Assembly: GCA_017556745.1 (NCBI GenBank)
Contig: JAFYMF010000030.1
Span: 1 to 61,655 of the forward strand
Reading direction: 5' to 3'
Length of the DNA: 61,655 bases
Source: Clostridia bacterium
Lineage (GTDB): Bacteria > Bacillota > Clostridia > Oscillospirales > CAG-272
Shown: positions 1-9,597 of the stretch, piece by piece
Layout of the letters: every line of letters begins with the position of its first letter
Position numbering within the stretch: position 1 is the first letter of the stretch
Notes under the pieces: generated by a model
Databases searched by the model: none
What the model was told of the DNA's origin: nothing
What the model saw: only the letters and a program-made list of their open reading frames with translations
Position numbers and translations under genes: made by a program

Positions 1-25
1 AATTCTATAACAACCAACGCATCCA

Positions 26-65
26 ATTAAAAACAAAACTGACACCACTTGAAAAGCGATGTCAG
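26..65 (-). terminator. Terminator of the leftmost minus-strand operon
   Basis: Read on the minus strand, a stem of about 12 bp (CTGACATCGCTT paired with AAGTGGTGTCAG, including several G-U pairs) encloses a three-base loop. It is followed by TTTTGTTTTT. It lies about 150 bases downstream of the last gene of the operon that starts near 3474. Confidence 0.75.
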
Positions 66-212
66 TATGTTGCTTAATATTTAATTTTATCTACCATAGT
101 GTCTGTTTTTGTACCGTCCGCACAAATTGGGGCAGTTCATTAAAAAGGAAGTCTGTTTGTTGTTTGAAATTAATATTTACTACCATAGTACACATTTGTG
201 ACGTTATATGTA
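66..212. repeat. AT-rich spacer with a duplicated 10-mer
   Basis: The 10-mer CTACCATAGT occurs at 91-100 and 180-189, each preceded by AATATTTA-like sequence. No gene, tRNA or promoter is convincing here. The duplication may be the scar of a small insertion or a pair of protein binding sites, but nothing else supports either idea. Confidence 0.35.
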
Positions 213-1223
213 TCACAAGATAAAATCTGCCAAAATATCAAAAAACTTCAGCATAGATTCACTTTCGCGGTAGGCACGAATGCGGCGACGTTTGATAAAT
301 GCAGGGAATTTATATGAAAGAGAGGCACTTTTGTCGTCAACTGACAGGGAAAACTCACATTCTGTAATATTACAGAGGCGAGACAATGCTGCAAACTCAC
401 CGGAAAAAGAGGGGAATCCTTTCCTTACGTCAAGAGGATCGGATGAGTCAAAGGAAAAATAGCCTATGTCCTTTGGTACTGCGGAAAATTTGAGTGTAGC
501 GGAGGATTCTTCGAAAATAAGGTGAGATTTTATACCGGGAGACGTTGGGTCCGAAATGATACACCTTGTGAGAAAGGCAACCGAAAGGAAGATTATCGCA
601 CAGAGGACCTCGGGAGACAGAAATAATTCGGCTCGCCTTGCCTCGGGAGAAAGTTCCCTTGTGCTTATGGCATTCGGTTCGGTTTTGAATTTCTTTTTAT
701 ACACCTTGTTAAGAGATTCTATCAGATGCAGTGGGGAAGAAGCCTTCTTCTTTTTACTTTTCATCCCGGGGTGCCTGAAGCATGATGAAATTGCCTTGTA
801 TCTGTTTATAAAGCTGTTCTTCTCCCCTTCTGTAAGTATATCTCCGATAGTTTTATCAATTTGATCTGAAAGGGAGGACAAAAGCATCGAGGAACCCATG
901 TCGGATGGAGTAGGATCCTCTCCGCATAGAATTGTCACTCTTGAACCATCCGAGCTCCCTGATAAAAATCGGTCAAAAAACAACAGCTCCTCCCGGGATT
1001 CTCTGCCGCGGCAGAGGGAGATTATTCCGCTTTTTCTGCTATTCGGCGAAAATACAAGAGAAGAAGCAGAGGAAAAAAACTCTGCTATCCATTGTCCTGA
1101 TCTGGGAAGTGAAGAATCGTCTGCTTGATCTGCAGAGGAGGATATGACTATACCGTCCTTTACCGCTATGATCGGCAACCGATCTATTTTATCTTTTATT
1201 GTCTCTACACGATATCCGTTCAT
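213..1223 (-). CDS. Unknown protein, end of an envelope-gene operon
   Basis: I do not recognise this 336-residue protein. It is serine-rich, has no signal peptide and no clear long membrane segment, and has a basic stretch near the middle (KSKKKKASS, residues about 156-164). The last third is a run of short predicted strands, and the protein ends in a helix (residues about 315-336). The order of a central helical part followed by alternating strands is loosely reminiscent of a degenerate histidine-kinase-like protein, but no H, N or G box is visible. It starts 7 bases after the stop codon of the upstream gene, so it is probably translationally coupled to the membrane-anchored TIM-barrel-like protein and co-transcribed with the GHL10 lipoprotein. 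The ribosome binding site is weak. Function unknown. Confidence 0.6.
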   Translation of the reverse strand: MNGYRVETIKDKIDRLPIIAVKDGIVISSSADQADDSSLPRSGQWIAEFFSSASSLVFSPNSRKSGIISLCRGRESREELLFFDRFLSGSSDGSRVTILCGEDPTPSDMGSSMLLSSLSDQIDKTIGDILTEGEKNSFINRYKAISSCFRHPGMKSKKKKASSPLHLIESLNKVYKKKFKTEPNAISTRELSPEARRAELFLSPEVLCAIIFLSVAFLTRCIISDPTSPGIKSHLIFEESSATLKFSAVPKDIGYFSFDSSDPLDVRKGFPSFSGEFAALSRLCNITECEFSLSVDDKSASLSYKFPAFIKRRRIRAYRESESMLKFFDILADFIL

Positions 1224-1230
1224 TTTGTTC

Positions 1231-2184
1231 TCAGTATATCATCCAATTGTCAATATGGGTTCCGTTGATGGCCAGTATTTCTTCTACAGTTATCGTATTA
1301 TCAACATATGGCAGCACAAGTCTTGGGGAATGCTTGGTAAGAACAACAGTGGACTCGTTTATCTGACTTTCAACCGCACCGTAAACCTTATCGGTTTCCT
1401 CGGGAATATCAAGGATGACCGATAAAAAGTCAAACTTTGAAATGAGGATCTGAAGATCGGTCCCTGCTTCCTTGACCGATGACAGCTTGATCGCCACTCC
1501 TAAGGTGGAATCGGAAATCAGCGAATTTATTTTTTCTATATATTCGAGGGAAGCTGTACGGTTATCTCCATCTGTTTCAAGACCGAAGATCACTACCTCG
1601 TCTATTCCGAGAGTGGGGAGCTCACAAACAAGTGCTATTTCGTATGAACGCAAGACTTCGTCTGAGGCGGAATCTGCGTTATAATTCCATGTGGTGAAGC
1701 ATCCTACCGTACGCAGTCCCGCACTGTGAAATGCGGCGGTTATATCTTTAAGAGCAGTGAGTGGTACAGAATGATCATCATCTTCCCCTGCTCTTGCTCT
1801 TTCTGAGTTGAACATTTCGGTTGTGTCTGATGAGTATGTGGGACGTCCGCTTCCGTCTGTCAGACGGAGAGATACTCCCGTATACCCTGTTGCGGCAAGC
1901 TCTTCTGCCAAGAGATATGCACTTTCTAAAGTCATATCCTCAAGGAATACCGGATAGGCCGATACCTGAGGTGCGGCGGCAATTATGCTGAGCTCGTCTT
2001 CACTTACCGTTACCTCCGGGGGTACGGTAGTTGAGTTTTCCTTTGAGTACTCGGCCTTACCCTTCAGGTAATTGCCAAGAAAGATCGTTGCTGTTATTAC
2101 TATGATGACGGCAGCTATGACGGTAATTACTTTTTTGCTGCCCCGAGACTTCTTTTTGGGGCGGTAATTGCTGCGATAGTACAT
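1231..2184 (-). CDS. Membrane-anchored TIM-barrel-like protein
   Basis: This 317-residue protein has a basic N-terminus (RPKKKSRGSKK), one membrane helix at about residues 19-37, and an extracellular part of about 270 residues. The sequence alternates helices and strands (GYTGVSLRLTD, GLRTVGCFTTW, GIDEVVIFGLETDG, FDFLSVILDIPE) in the manner of a TIM barrel, similar to glycosidase-like DUF4015/GHL families. No catalytic acid pair can be assigned with confidence. It sits 18 bases downstream of the GHL10-like lipoprotein, with a good AAAGGA ribosome binding site, so the two probably work together at the cell surface. A role in wall polysaccharide handling is inference from the neighbour and the fold. 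Confidence 0.6.
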   Translation of the reverse strand: MYYRSNYRPKKKSRGSKKVITVIAAVIIVITATIFLGNYLKGKAEYSKENSTTVPPEVTVSEDELSIIAAAPQVSAYPVFLEDMTLESAYLLAEELAATGYTGVSLRLTDGSGRPTYSSDTTEMFNSERARAGEDDDHSVPLTALKDITAAFHSAGLRTVGCFTTWNYNADSASDEVLRSYEIALVCELPTLGIDEVVIFGLETDGDNRTASLEYIEKINSLISDSTLGVAIKLSSVKEAGTDLQILISKFDFLSVILDIPEETDKVYGAVESQINESTVVLTKHSPRLVLPYVDNTITVEEILAINGTHIDNWMIY

Positions 2185-2202
2185 CTTAACGTCCTTTCGG
2201 TT

Positions 2203-3474
2203 TTAGTTTTCCTTTGAAAAAAGTATCTTCAGTTCATCTGCAAGACCGTTTATATTGTTTTTTATCTGTGGGTATCCGTAACAGATACCTCCATGATAAT
2301 TTTCTTTTTCCCTTGCAAGGTAAATTTGCGAGGTTATCTCTCCGGATGGCGAGGGCCAATCGTCCTCATATCTGTATACTCCATAGGAGATATAAAGGTC
2401 TGTGCCACTGTCGGCAAGAGCATGACTCCACCAATCGGCAAGCTCTATAAAAGATGCTCTTTGGTTATCGGTCTCCCAGTATATCTGTGGTGCAAGATAA
2501 TCTATGTATCCACCGTCGACCCAGGCAATGGGATCGCAGTATATATCGTAATATGAGGAAAGTCCACGGGTGTTGCTGCCTCCGTTACTTCCGTCATTGT
2601 TTTTCCAGATCCCGAAAGGGGCAACTCCGAAAAGACAGTCTTCTCTTACCCCTTTAACTGCATCGTAGCAAGCCTTGACCATTTGGTTTACGCTGTCGCG
2701 GCGGTAATCGCCGACACTTCGGAAACTGCCGCCGAAGGCGGAATAACTGTTACTGTCAGCAAATACAGCAAGGGTGTTTTCTCCAAAGCTGTTTTCTGTA
2801 TATATAGGGTAGGGATAAAAATAATCATCAAATATTATTCCGTCAACGGGATACTTCTCTGCTATCTCGGCAACTCCCCGAGCAATCAACTCTCTTACCG
2901 CAGGCAGACCGGGGTCAAAATACAGTCTGCCGTCGGCGTATTTTATAACGTATTCGGGATTAAGACGTGCAGGGTGATTAGGACTCAGCTTTTCTGTGTC
3001 GGTGACACCGATGGATGCCCTCATAGGGTTTACCCATGCATGTATGGCTATACCCATCTGATGAGCTTTTTCTGTCAGATAGCTGAGAGGATCAAACCCA
3101 TTCGGCAATTCTGACCCTTCCTCCCCCGTGAGATACTTCGATACCGGGAATATGTCGGAATCGTAGAATGCATCCCCCGACGGTCTTACCTGAAAAAAGA
3201 GAGCGTTGGCACCAATCTCCGAGGCAGTATCAACTATCTCGTCAAGCTCTTTTTTCAGCTGATCTTCACCGAGTCCGCTCCGTGAGGGAAAATTGATGTT
3301 CATCGCAGTTGCTATCCATATACCGAACAGCTCTTCTTTCGTCTCGGGGAGAGGGACTTCATCTTTTTTATCGGTATCCGTCTCCGCGGTAATCACGTTT
3401 ACCGGAGAGCAGGCAGAAAGAATGACGGCAAGCAGGAGTAAAAAAAGGATAAAAGCTCTTTTTTTCTTTATCAC
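2203..3474 (-). CDS. GHL10-type glycoside-hydrolase-like lipoprotein
   Basis: This 423-residue protein begins with a lipoprotein signal (lipobox LSAC, Cys22) and continues as a family 10-like glycosyl hydrolase (GHL10, DUF187). Typical features are ELFGIWIATAMN near the start, IGANALFFQVRPSGDAFYDS, the HAWVNPMR motif, VDGIIFDDYFYPYP and a late LAPQIYWE. These proteins are predicted surface TIM-barrel hydrolases of carbohydrate or peptidoglycan substrates; the exact substrate is not established. The start codon is GTG, with GGAGG placed six bases upstream. It is the first gene of a three-gene minus-strand transcript. A TATAAT-like box lies in the 70-base gap upstream (about 3517-3522), but its -35 element is poor. 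Confidence 0.85.
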   Translation of the reverse strand: MIKKKRAFILFLLLLAVILSACSPVNVITAETDTDKKDEVPLPETKEELFGIWIATAMNINFPSRSGLGEDQLKKELDEIVDTASEIGANALFFQVRPSGDAFYDSDIFPVSKYLTGEEGSELPNGFDPLSYLTEKAHQMGIAIHAWVNPMRASIGVTDTEKLSPNHPARLNPEYVIKYADGRLYFDPGLPAVRELIARGVAEIAEKYPVDGIIFDDYFYPYPIYTENSFGENTLAVFADSNSYSAFGGSFRSVGDYRRDSVNQMVKACYDAVKGVREDCLFGVAPFGIWKNNDGSNGGSNTRGLSSYYDIYCDPIAWVDGGYIDYLAPQIYWETDNQRASFIELADWWSHALADSGTDLYISYGVYRYEDDWPSPSGEITSQIYLAREKENYHGGICYGYPQIKNNINGLADELKILFSKEN

Positions 3475-3547
3475 CCGATACCTCCGAAAAAACTTTGTTA
3501 TATCTCACTGAAATTATACTTTACGTGTGATAAATATATTCTTGTTT

Positions 3548-4225
3548 TTATCTGAATTCCTCGTCGTCCACGTATGTACCGAGACGGTGGATCTCAACAA
3601 ATGAGGTCTCGTCTTTCTCAAGAGAAAGTGAAAGACGTTCGTCGAGAAGCTTTACCAGATATTCGGGATTGAGATAGTTTGCGCTGTCTGCGGCAAGACG
3701 GCAATCTATTATAACTGTTTTGTCCTCAGAGGTCACAGAAACATTACTGATAAAGGGGGAAATATCTGTTTCTTTTTCTCCGCTCTTGGTCTTTTTGATT
3801 ATCACGAGGGGGGATGCGGTAAGCACCGTCTTTACCGCTTCTGCCGAGTCAGTACCGAAATTACCCGAGGTTATCTTCACTCTGTAGTCAGAGTGGGTAA
3901 TGGTCTTGAACTTGACAGAGGAGTTGTATGCATCGAGAACGCGTATTTCGGGAGGGAGTGCAGGAGCAAGACGTTCTGCCACCTCTTCGGGGGTGAGCAT
4001 TTCTCTCAGCTTTATGTCAACAAATTCACATTCGCTGGATGTGCCCAAGGACAGGGGAAGTGCAAAACCGAAACGGGGATGGGGGCTGAAACCCTCGGAA
4101 TAATAGAGGGGAAGCCCTGCGCGCTTGAATGCACGGCTGAAGACACGGTTGAGATCCAGATGGGAAATGTAGATCAGTCTGCCTTCCTTTGAAAATTTTA
4201 TTCTTACTGTAGTTATTTCTTTCAT
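3548..4225 (-). CDS. Radical-SAM-linked DUF2344 protein (TIGR03936 type)
   Basis: A 225-residue protein of the DUF2344/TIGR03936 family, known to be encoded next to, or fused with, the TIGR03960 radical SAM protein. Family features are RIKFSKEGRLIYISHLDL at the N-terminus and YYSEGFSPHPRFGFALPL, followed by GTSSECEFVDIKL. The chosen ATG at 4225 overlaps the stop codon of the upstream radical SAM gene as ATGA and is preceded by AGAAAGGA; an upstream in-frame ATG at 4231 is possible. The 4-base overlap implies a tightly coupled pair. The biochemical role is unknown; a function in RNA or protein modification is suspected from genome context in this family. Confidence 0.9.
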   Translation of the reverse strand: MKEITTVRIKFSKEGRLIYISHLDLNRVFSRAFKRAGLPLYYSEGFSPHPRFGFALPLSLGTSSECEFVDIKLREMLTPEEVAERLAPALPPEIRVLDAYNSSVKFKTITHSDYRVKITSGNFGTDSAEAVKTVLTASPLVIIKKTKSGEKETDISPFISNVSVTSEDKTVIIDCRLAADSANYLNPEYLVKLLDERLSLSLEKDETSFVEIHRLGTYVDDEEFR

Positions 4226-6066
4226 TTGCATGGGGTCCTTTCTCCGCCCAGTCTGTTTGCGCCGCAGCCTGAACATTTTTCTCTGCAGGAGGGGGTCGCC
4301 TCTCCCTTCATGGCACGGTGACGCTCACGAAGGAGGAATTCCTTGGTTACACCGCAGTCGATAACATCCCACGGGAGTATCTCATCCTCGCCCATTTCTC
4401 TGTTTGCATAGAAGGCGGGGTCAACACCTGTCGCGCTGAAGGCATCCATCCACTTTTCGTAGTCGAAGTGCTCGTCCCAGGCATCAAAGCGGATGCCTCT
4501 CTTTCTTGCCTCAAGCAGAACAGGTACAAGGCGGCGGTTTCCTCTGGCAAACACTGCCTCAAGACGGGAGACATCGGCATCGTGCCAGCTGTATTTTATC
4601 TTTCTGTCGGTTATGTTTTCTTTTAGATGAAGCTGTCTGCGCTCAAGCTCTTCGAGCTCAGTTTGAGCTTCCCACTGGAAGGGGGTAAAGGGCTTGGGAA
4701 TGAAGCATGAAACGCTTACCGTTACCTGAGGTGCGCGCATGCGGTTTCTCTCTTTGGTATTGTAGTATACAGAGAGAACATCCTTTGCCAACTTTGCAAT
4801 ACCTTCAATGTCCTCGTCTGTCTCTGTGGGCAGACCGTTCATAAAGTAGAGCTTTACCTGTGTCTTACCTACAGAGTACGCAAGACCGACTGCTCTGAAG
4901 AGATCCTCTTCGGTAACGTTTTTATTTATTACATCGCGCAGACGCTGAGTTCCTGCCTCAGGGGCAAAGGTGAGACCGCCGGTCTTGACACTGGAGATCT
5001 TGTCCATCAGCTCACGGGTGAAGCTGTCTACTCTGAGGGAGGGAAGGGAGAGCTTTACCTTCTCGTCCTCCGTCCAGCTGAGGAGCCCGTCGGTGAGACT
5101 GTCAAGCTCAGAATAGTCACTGATGCTGAGAGAGGAGAGGGATATCTCGTCGTATCCGGTTGACTCGTAGGCACATTTTGCCTGACGGCAGAGTACCTCC
5201 GGGGTTTTCTCTCTGACAGGACGGTACACCATACCCGCCTGACAGAAACGGCATCCGCGAATACATCCGCGGTATACCTCAAGTACGATACGGTCATGTA
5301 CTGTCTCAAGATAAGGAACAAGGGGCTTCTCGGGATAGTGTGCGGTATCCATATCCTTGATTATTCGCTTGGTAACACGAGTCGGCACATCGGGATACTT
5401 TGGAGTACAGGATGCTATAGTACCGTCGGCATTGTACTCTACAGTATAAAGTGAGGGTACGTAAAAGCCTTCAATATGTGATGCTTCTCTGAGAAAAGCA
5501 CTCTTTGAGTAGCTTCCGTCCTTTTTCATCTTTACGTAAAGGCGGGTGAGCTCAGGCAGTGCTTCCTCGCCCTCTCCGATAGAAAAAATGTCGAAAAAGT
5601 CTGCTACAGGCTCCGGATTATATGCGCAGGGACCGCCGCCGAGGATTATCGGGGCATTTTCATCTCTTTCCTCTGACAGAAGAGGAATCCCTGCCAACTC
5701 CAGCATATTGAGCACATTGGAATAGCAGAGCTCGTACTGGAGAGTAAAGGCAACTATGTCAAAGGATGCCACATCATCCCCCGATTCCTGAGTAAACAGG
5801 GGGAGAGAATGGAGTCTCATCTGCTCTTCCATGTCGGTCCAGGGAGCATAAACTCTTTCGCAGAGCACGTCATCCTCTCGGTTGAGTACACCGCAGAGTA
5901 TACGCATACCCAGATTTGACATTCCTATTTCGTATGTGTCGGGAAAGCAGAATGCAACACGGCAGTTTATTCCCTCAGAACTTTTTGTTTCCTGTCCGAA
6001 TTCTCCACCGGTGTATCTTCCGGGTTTTTCTACGTATCTGAGTATATGTTTAAGCTTGTCGTTCAT
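4222..6066 (-). CDS. B12-binding-domain radical SAM protein (TIGR03960 type)
   Basis: A 614-residue radical SAM protein. The N-terminal part resembles the cobalamin-binding-like domain (residues about 30-190, with ILGGGPCAYNPEPVADFFD), followed by the radical SAM core with the cluster motif CIRGCRFC (C-x3-C-x2-C) near residue 270 and FAPEAGTQRLRDVINK. The C-terminus carries a Cys-rich tail (CREKCSGCGANRLGG). Length and order fit the TIGR03960 family, which is almost always paired with DUF2344, as here. The enzyme should use a [4Fe-4S] cluster and S-adenosylmethionine; the substrate is not known. It is transcribed away from the LtaS-like gene with a 24-base gap, so the three may form one operon. 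Confidence 0.92.
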   Translation of the reverse strand: MNDKLKHILRYVEKPGRYTGGEFGQETKSSEGINCRVAFCFPDTYEIGMSNLGMRILCGVLNREDDVLCERVYAPWTDMEEQMRLHSLPLFTQESGDDVASFDIVAFTLQYELCYSNVLNMLELAGIPLLSEERDENAPIILGGGPCAYNPEPVADFFDIFSIGEGEEALPELTRLYVKMKKDGSYSKSAFLREASHIEGFYVPSLYTVEYNADGTIASCTPKYPDVPTRVTKRIIKDMDTAHYPEKPLVPYLETVHDRIVLEVYRGCIRGCRFCQAGMVYRPVREKTPEVLCRQAKCAYESTGYDEISLSSLSISDYSELDSLTDGLLSWTEDEKVKLSLPSLRVDSFTRELMDKISSVKTGGLTFAPEAGTQRLRDVINKNVTEEDLFRAVGLAYSVGKTQVKLYFMNGLPTETDEDIEGIAKLAKDVLSVYYNTKERNRMRAPQVTVSVSCFIPKPFTPFQWEAQTELEELERRQLHLKENITDRKIKYSWHDADVSRLEAVFARGNRRLVPVLLEARKRGIRFDAWDEHFDYEKWMDAFSATGVDPAFYANREMGEDEILPWDVIDCGVTKEFLLRERHRAMKGEATPSCREKCSGCGANRLGGERTPCK

Positions 6067-6090
6067 ATTGTATTAGTCCTCCGCGATTTT

Positions 6091-8049
6091 TTAGAAGGGA
6101 AATTTCTCTGTTACTGACAGCTTCTCGCCGTCGGTTGATACCTGTGAAACATGAAGTCCGTCAGAAAGAAAAGACCAGGTGTCATCACAGGCAATATGTC
6201 CGGGACCCAAGTACACAGTGTCCTGCTTCCAGGGGCCGATATAAACGGTGCTGTATTCGGTAAAGTTTTCTCCGATTATGTGGATAACGCCGTCCTCAAT
6301 GTATACCTCGTTTATCTTTATTTCATCAAGCCCCATTTTCATGCCGTTTTCTTTCGTGGGGGGAATGCCGCCAAAGGACTGACGTTCACCGTAGAGAATA
6401 TCGTAGGCGAGGGTCTGCATTGCCGCGGAAAAACCTTCGGCATCGGAGAGACGAGTGTTAAGACGGCAGATCGCGCTGCCCTCTATACCGATAGAGGAAA
6501 GCACGTGGGGATATAACGCATACGCTTCTATATCCTTTGACTCAAAGCTTCCGGTGAAAGCTGTGTTTGTGTATATAACGTATTCACTGGCGAAAATATC
6601 TCCGGTACTAAGCTTTTCGTTTGTGAGCTCAAGTGCCGGGAGATGATCACCGTAGACTACGAGAACAGTGGGCTCACTGAGAGAGTCCACATATCTGACT
6701 ACCTCGCCCAAAGCCGCGTCCATATCGCTTATCATGTTTACGTAGTATTCGTATTCAGGTGTGAGCTCTCCGGCTCCCGATACAGATACAGAAGCGTTTG
6801 GCCAAGAGATGGCATCGGGATATTTTCCGTGGCCCTCAACCGAAATGGCAAATACAAAGTCACGACCCTCGGTAGAAGAGAGACAGTTTTTGATCTCCTC
6901 TGAAAGTATCAGGTCCTTTACCCAACCTGTGGGGGTGGTACTTATTATGCCTTTCATGTACTCGATGGACTGGAAGCAATCAAATCCCATTTTTTCAAAA
7001 ACCTGATTTCTTCCGTAGAAACTGCCGCTATGGTTATGAATTGCAAAGGATGTATATCCAAATGATGCAAGATCGTAACATACAGTTGAGGGAATTGCGT
7101 TTTTAAGTACTGTGGTGTACGGATATTCTCCGAGTCCGAACAGAGAAAGGTCTATGCCGGTAAGCACTTCAAATTCGGTGTTGGCGGTACCGCCGCCTAT
7201 GGTACTGACAAATAACTTGCCGCCGGGATATTTTTCTTTAAGAGAAGTGAAAACGGGAATAGGATTCTTTGATAACTCTATACCGAGAATCTTTGATGGA
7301 TCCATAAACGATTCCATCTGGTAAAAGATGATGTTTGGTGTCTGGTGCGGGGTCTTTTCCTCGGGAGCAAGAATGGTGAGCAGCTCGTTTACCGATTTTT
7401 TTGAATAATCTACCGGCTCGTCAATACCGGTATCGAATGCACTGAGTGCAAAGCAGTAAGCAAATCCGTATTTCTCATAGCCGTGACGAAGATCGCTGAA
7501 TTTTCTCTCTGTCTGACCGAGAGAGAGAAAAGAAATGAACAGAACCGTAACCACAGCAAAGACAGAAACGAAACAGATGGAGGAATAGAGAGGATGCACC
7601 TTGAATTTAGGGCATTTTATAAATACCGCTGCCATAACTCCCCCGGCAAGGACAAAGGACAGAATGATAAGAACTATCATAATCGGGGAGAGATATGAGT
7701 CCATCAGGGTGATACCGTCAGTGAATATGGTGAAATCTACCGCGGTAAGAGGTGTTCCTCTGAGGTGAAGTAAAACGCAGTTGGTTATTCCCAAAGTCAG
7801 CCACAGAGCGGAAATGATGGTGCAAGCAAAGATCCTGCGGCGGAAAAACAGGGCGGGAAGATAGGTTATCGCTATTATCAGGGTGTTAAAAAGGAATATA
7901 TGTGGAGAGGTAAAGACTGTAATGAGTCCGATGAAGGGATTTGTGTGTCCCAGTGCTTGGCATACAAGACAAATGCATGCGGAAACATATAACATAGCGG
8001 CACATGGGGATAAAAAAATCTTTTTCAGCCGCGCTATTAGCTTACTCAT
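6091..8049 (-). CDS. LtaS-like phosphoglycerol transferase / sulfatase-family membrane enzyme
   Basis: A 652-residue member of the lipoteichoic acid synthase (alkaline phosphatase superfamily) group. Five membrane segments lie in residues 14-175, followed by an extracellular sulfatase-fold domain. Metal ligands and nucleophile are visible: ME at residues 245-246, GGGT with Thr288 as the probable nucleophile, and YGDHLPAL further on. The last about 90 residues form an extra domain (IKINEVYIEDGVIHIIGENFTEYSTV) resembling an Ig-like or IPT-like add-on, absent from basic LtaS. It would transfer glycerol phosphate from phosphatidylglycerol to a glycan or lipid anchor, or act in membrane glycolipid synthesis. 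ATG at 8049 has AAGGAGG upstream. GalK and GalU in the window could provide sugar nucleotide precursors. Confidence 0.88.
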   Translation of the reverse strand: MSKLIARLKKIFLSPCAAMLYVSACICLVCQALGHTNPFIGLITVFTSPHIFLFNTLIIAITYLPALFFRRRIFACTIISALWLTLGITNCVLLHLRGTPLTAVDFTIFTDGITLMDSYLSPIMIVLIILSFVLAGGVMAAVFIKCPKFKVHPLYSSICFVSVFAVVTVLFISFLSLGQTERKFSDLRHGYEKYGFAYCFALSAFDTGIDEPVDYSKKSVNELLTILAPEEKTPHQTPNIIFYQMESFMDPSKILGIELSKNPIPVFTSLKEKYPGGKLFVSTIGGGTANTEFEVLTGIDLSLFGLGEYPYTTVLKNAIPSTVCYDLASFGYTSFAIHNHSGSFYGRNQVFEKMGFDCFQSIEYMKGIISTTPTGWVKDLILSEEIKNCLSSTEGRDFVFAISVEGHGKYPDAISWPNASVSVSGAGELTPEYEYYVNMISDMDAALGEVVRYVDSLSEPTVLVVYGDHLPALELTNEKLSTGDIFASEYVIYTNTAFTGSFESKDIEAYALYPHVLSSIGIEGSAICRLNTRLSDAEGFSAAMQTLAYDILYGERQSFGGIPPTKENGMKMGLDEIKINEVYIEDGVIHIIGENFTEYSTVYIGPWKQDTVYLGPGHIACDDTWSFLSDGLHVSQVSTDGEKLSVTEKFPF

Positions 8050-8082
8050 AAATACCTCCTTGTTTTTTTGGCATAAAACTAC

Positions 8083-8111
8083 ATATTACATTTTATCACC
8101 TTGCCGTTAAA
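8083..8111 (-). promoter_or_regulatory. Probable SigA promoter for the LtaS-like gene
   Basis: On the minus strand a -35 box TTTAAC (8106-8111) and a -10 box TAATAT (8083-8088) are 17 bases apart, 34 bases upstream of the ATG at 8049. Confidence 0.5.
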
Positions 8112-8201
8112 GGCGCAACATATATATGTTAATTATTTGTTAATACGTCAATTTTGCTCTTTTTTCGTCACGAATATTTTACAAGTCTCGTTAAAAATCT
8201 A

Positions 8202-8230
8202 TTGTAACGAAATAAAAAAACTGTTATAAT
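8202..8230 (+). promoter_or_regulatory. SigA-type promoter for galK
   Basis: TTGTAA (8202-8207) and TATAAT (8225-8230) are separated by 17 bases, about 48 bases upstream of the galactokinase ATG. Confidence 0.75.
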
Positions 8231-8277
8231 ATACAATAGGTGTGTTTTTACCCCGAGCAGATCGGAGGACGTTCAAA

Positions 8278-9561
8278 ATGAAGATAAATGAGATAAAAGA
8301 TATTATAAGAAACGGCGGTATCGACGGATATTTAACCCGACAGTACGGTGACGGTGCTGTTGACGTACAGAGAAAGCGTTATCTTGCCGCTGTAGACTCT
8401 TATGAGAATATGTATGGAGGAGACGGAGATATATCTGTTTTTTCCGTGGGTGGCAGAAGTGAGATTTCCGGCAACCATACCGACCATAATAACGGAAGAG
8501 TGGTTGCGGCCGCTGTCGACCTTGATATAATAGCAGTTGCATCTAAGAGGGATGATCTCACTGTAAACGTCAGTAGTGAAGGTTTTCCTCAGGATACTGT
8601 TGATCTGTCCATATATACCGAGCCGAGAGATGATATGTTTTTCACCTCGGCATCGATAATTGCCGGTGTTGCTGACGGTCTTTCCCGCAGGGGATATTCT
8701 TTTGGCGGATTTGATGCCTATACTACCTCAAACGTTCTTGGCGGATCCGGCCTTTCATCATCTGCGGCATTTGAAGTAATGATCGGAAATATTCAAAATC
8801 ACTTTTACTGCGACGGTAAAGTAACCTCCCCAGAGATCGCTATGATCTCACAGTATGCGGAGAACAAATATTTCGGTAAGCCCTGCGGTCTTATGGATCA
8901 GACTGCATGTGCCGTGGGCGGTTTCGTTGCAATAGATTTTGCGGATCCTACTTCCCCTGTTATTTCTCCCGTGGCATTTGACCTTACCGGTGCAGGATAT
9001 TCCCTTTGCATTGTTTCCACCGGCGGCAGTCATGCAGATCTCAACGACGATTACGCATCTATTCCCGCAGAAATGAAAGCGGTTGCCGCCCATTTTGGCC
9101 GTCCTGTTCTCAGGGGACTGGAGGAGACCGATATAATAAAGGCTATTCCGACTCTCAGAGAAAAGACCGGTGACAGAGCTATCCTTCGTGCTCTTCACTT
9201 CATTTCAGAGGATAAGAGAGCAGGTCTTGTGGCTGAGGTGCTCCGTCGGGGCGACCTCGATAGTTTCCTTTCCCTTATTTCCCGTTCGGGAGATTCAAGC
9301 TACAAATATTTACAGAACGTATATACAGTTAAGGATCCGCGTGAGGAAGGTCTTGCCCTGGCTCTCAGAATTTCAGAGGATTATCTTTGTGAGATAGGCG
9401 GTGCATGCCGCGTTCACGGAGGTGGTTTTGCAGGTACTATACAGGCATTTGTCCCCACAAACAAGGTTGAGGACTATAGAGTGCTGATGGACAGTGCATT
9501 CGGTGACGGAGCGTGTCGAGTACTGTCGGTACGTCCCGACGGCGCAGTAAAGGTACTGTGA
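8278..9561 (+). CDS. galK: Galactokinase
   Basis: A 428-residue GHMP-family kinase that phosphorylates galactose at C1 with ATP in the Leloir pathway. The galactokinase signature appears as GRSEISGNHTDHNNG, a variant of the usual GRVNLIGEHTDYN motif, followed by the ATP-binding GGSGLSSSAAFEV loop and GKPCGLMDQTACAVGG, where the Asp of MDQ is the expected catalytic base. The C-terminal GGACRVHGGGFAGTIQAF motif is the third GHMP motif. The ATG at 8278 is preferred over upstream starts because GGAGG lies 9-10 bases before it. The deviating first motif is typical of a clostridial subgroup, so a related sugar such as GalNAc cannot be excluded as substrate. It begins a run of plus-strand genes. Confidence 0.88.
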   Translation: MKINEIKDIIRNGGIDGYLTRQYGDGAVDVQRKRYLAAVDSYENMYGGDGDISVFSVGGRSEISGNHTDHNNGRVVAAAVDLDIIAVASKRDDLTVNVSSEGFPQDTVDLSIYTEPRDDMFFTSASIIAGVADGLSRRGYSFGGFDAYTTSNVLGGSGLSSSAAFEVMIGNIQNHFYCDGKVTSPEIAMISQYAENKYFGKPCGLMDQTACAVGGFVAIDFADPTSPVISPVAFDLTGAGYSLCIVSTGGSHADLNDDYASIPAEMKAVAAHFGRPVLRGLEETDIIKAIPTLREKTGDRAILRALHFISEDKRAGLVAEVLRRGDLDSFLSLISRSGDSSYKYLQNVYTVKDPREEGLALALRISEDYLCEIGGACRVHGGGFAGTIQAFVPTNKVEDYRVLMDSAFGDGACRVLSVRPDGAVKVL

Positions 9562-9597
9562 TCCTGTACAAATTTTTGCAGTGAGGAATTGGTTCTG

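Noticed and set aside
66..212. Insertion-sequence end in the left edge
   Set aside because: Only a duplicated 10-mer is visible; there are no inverted ends or transposase.
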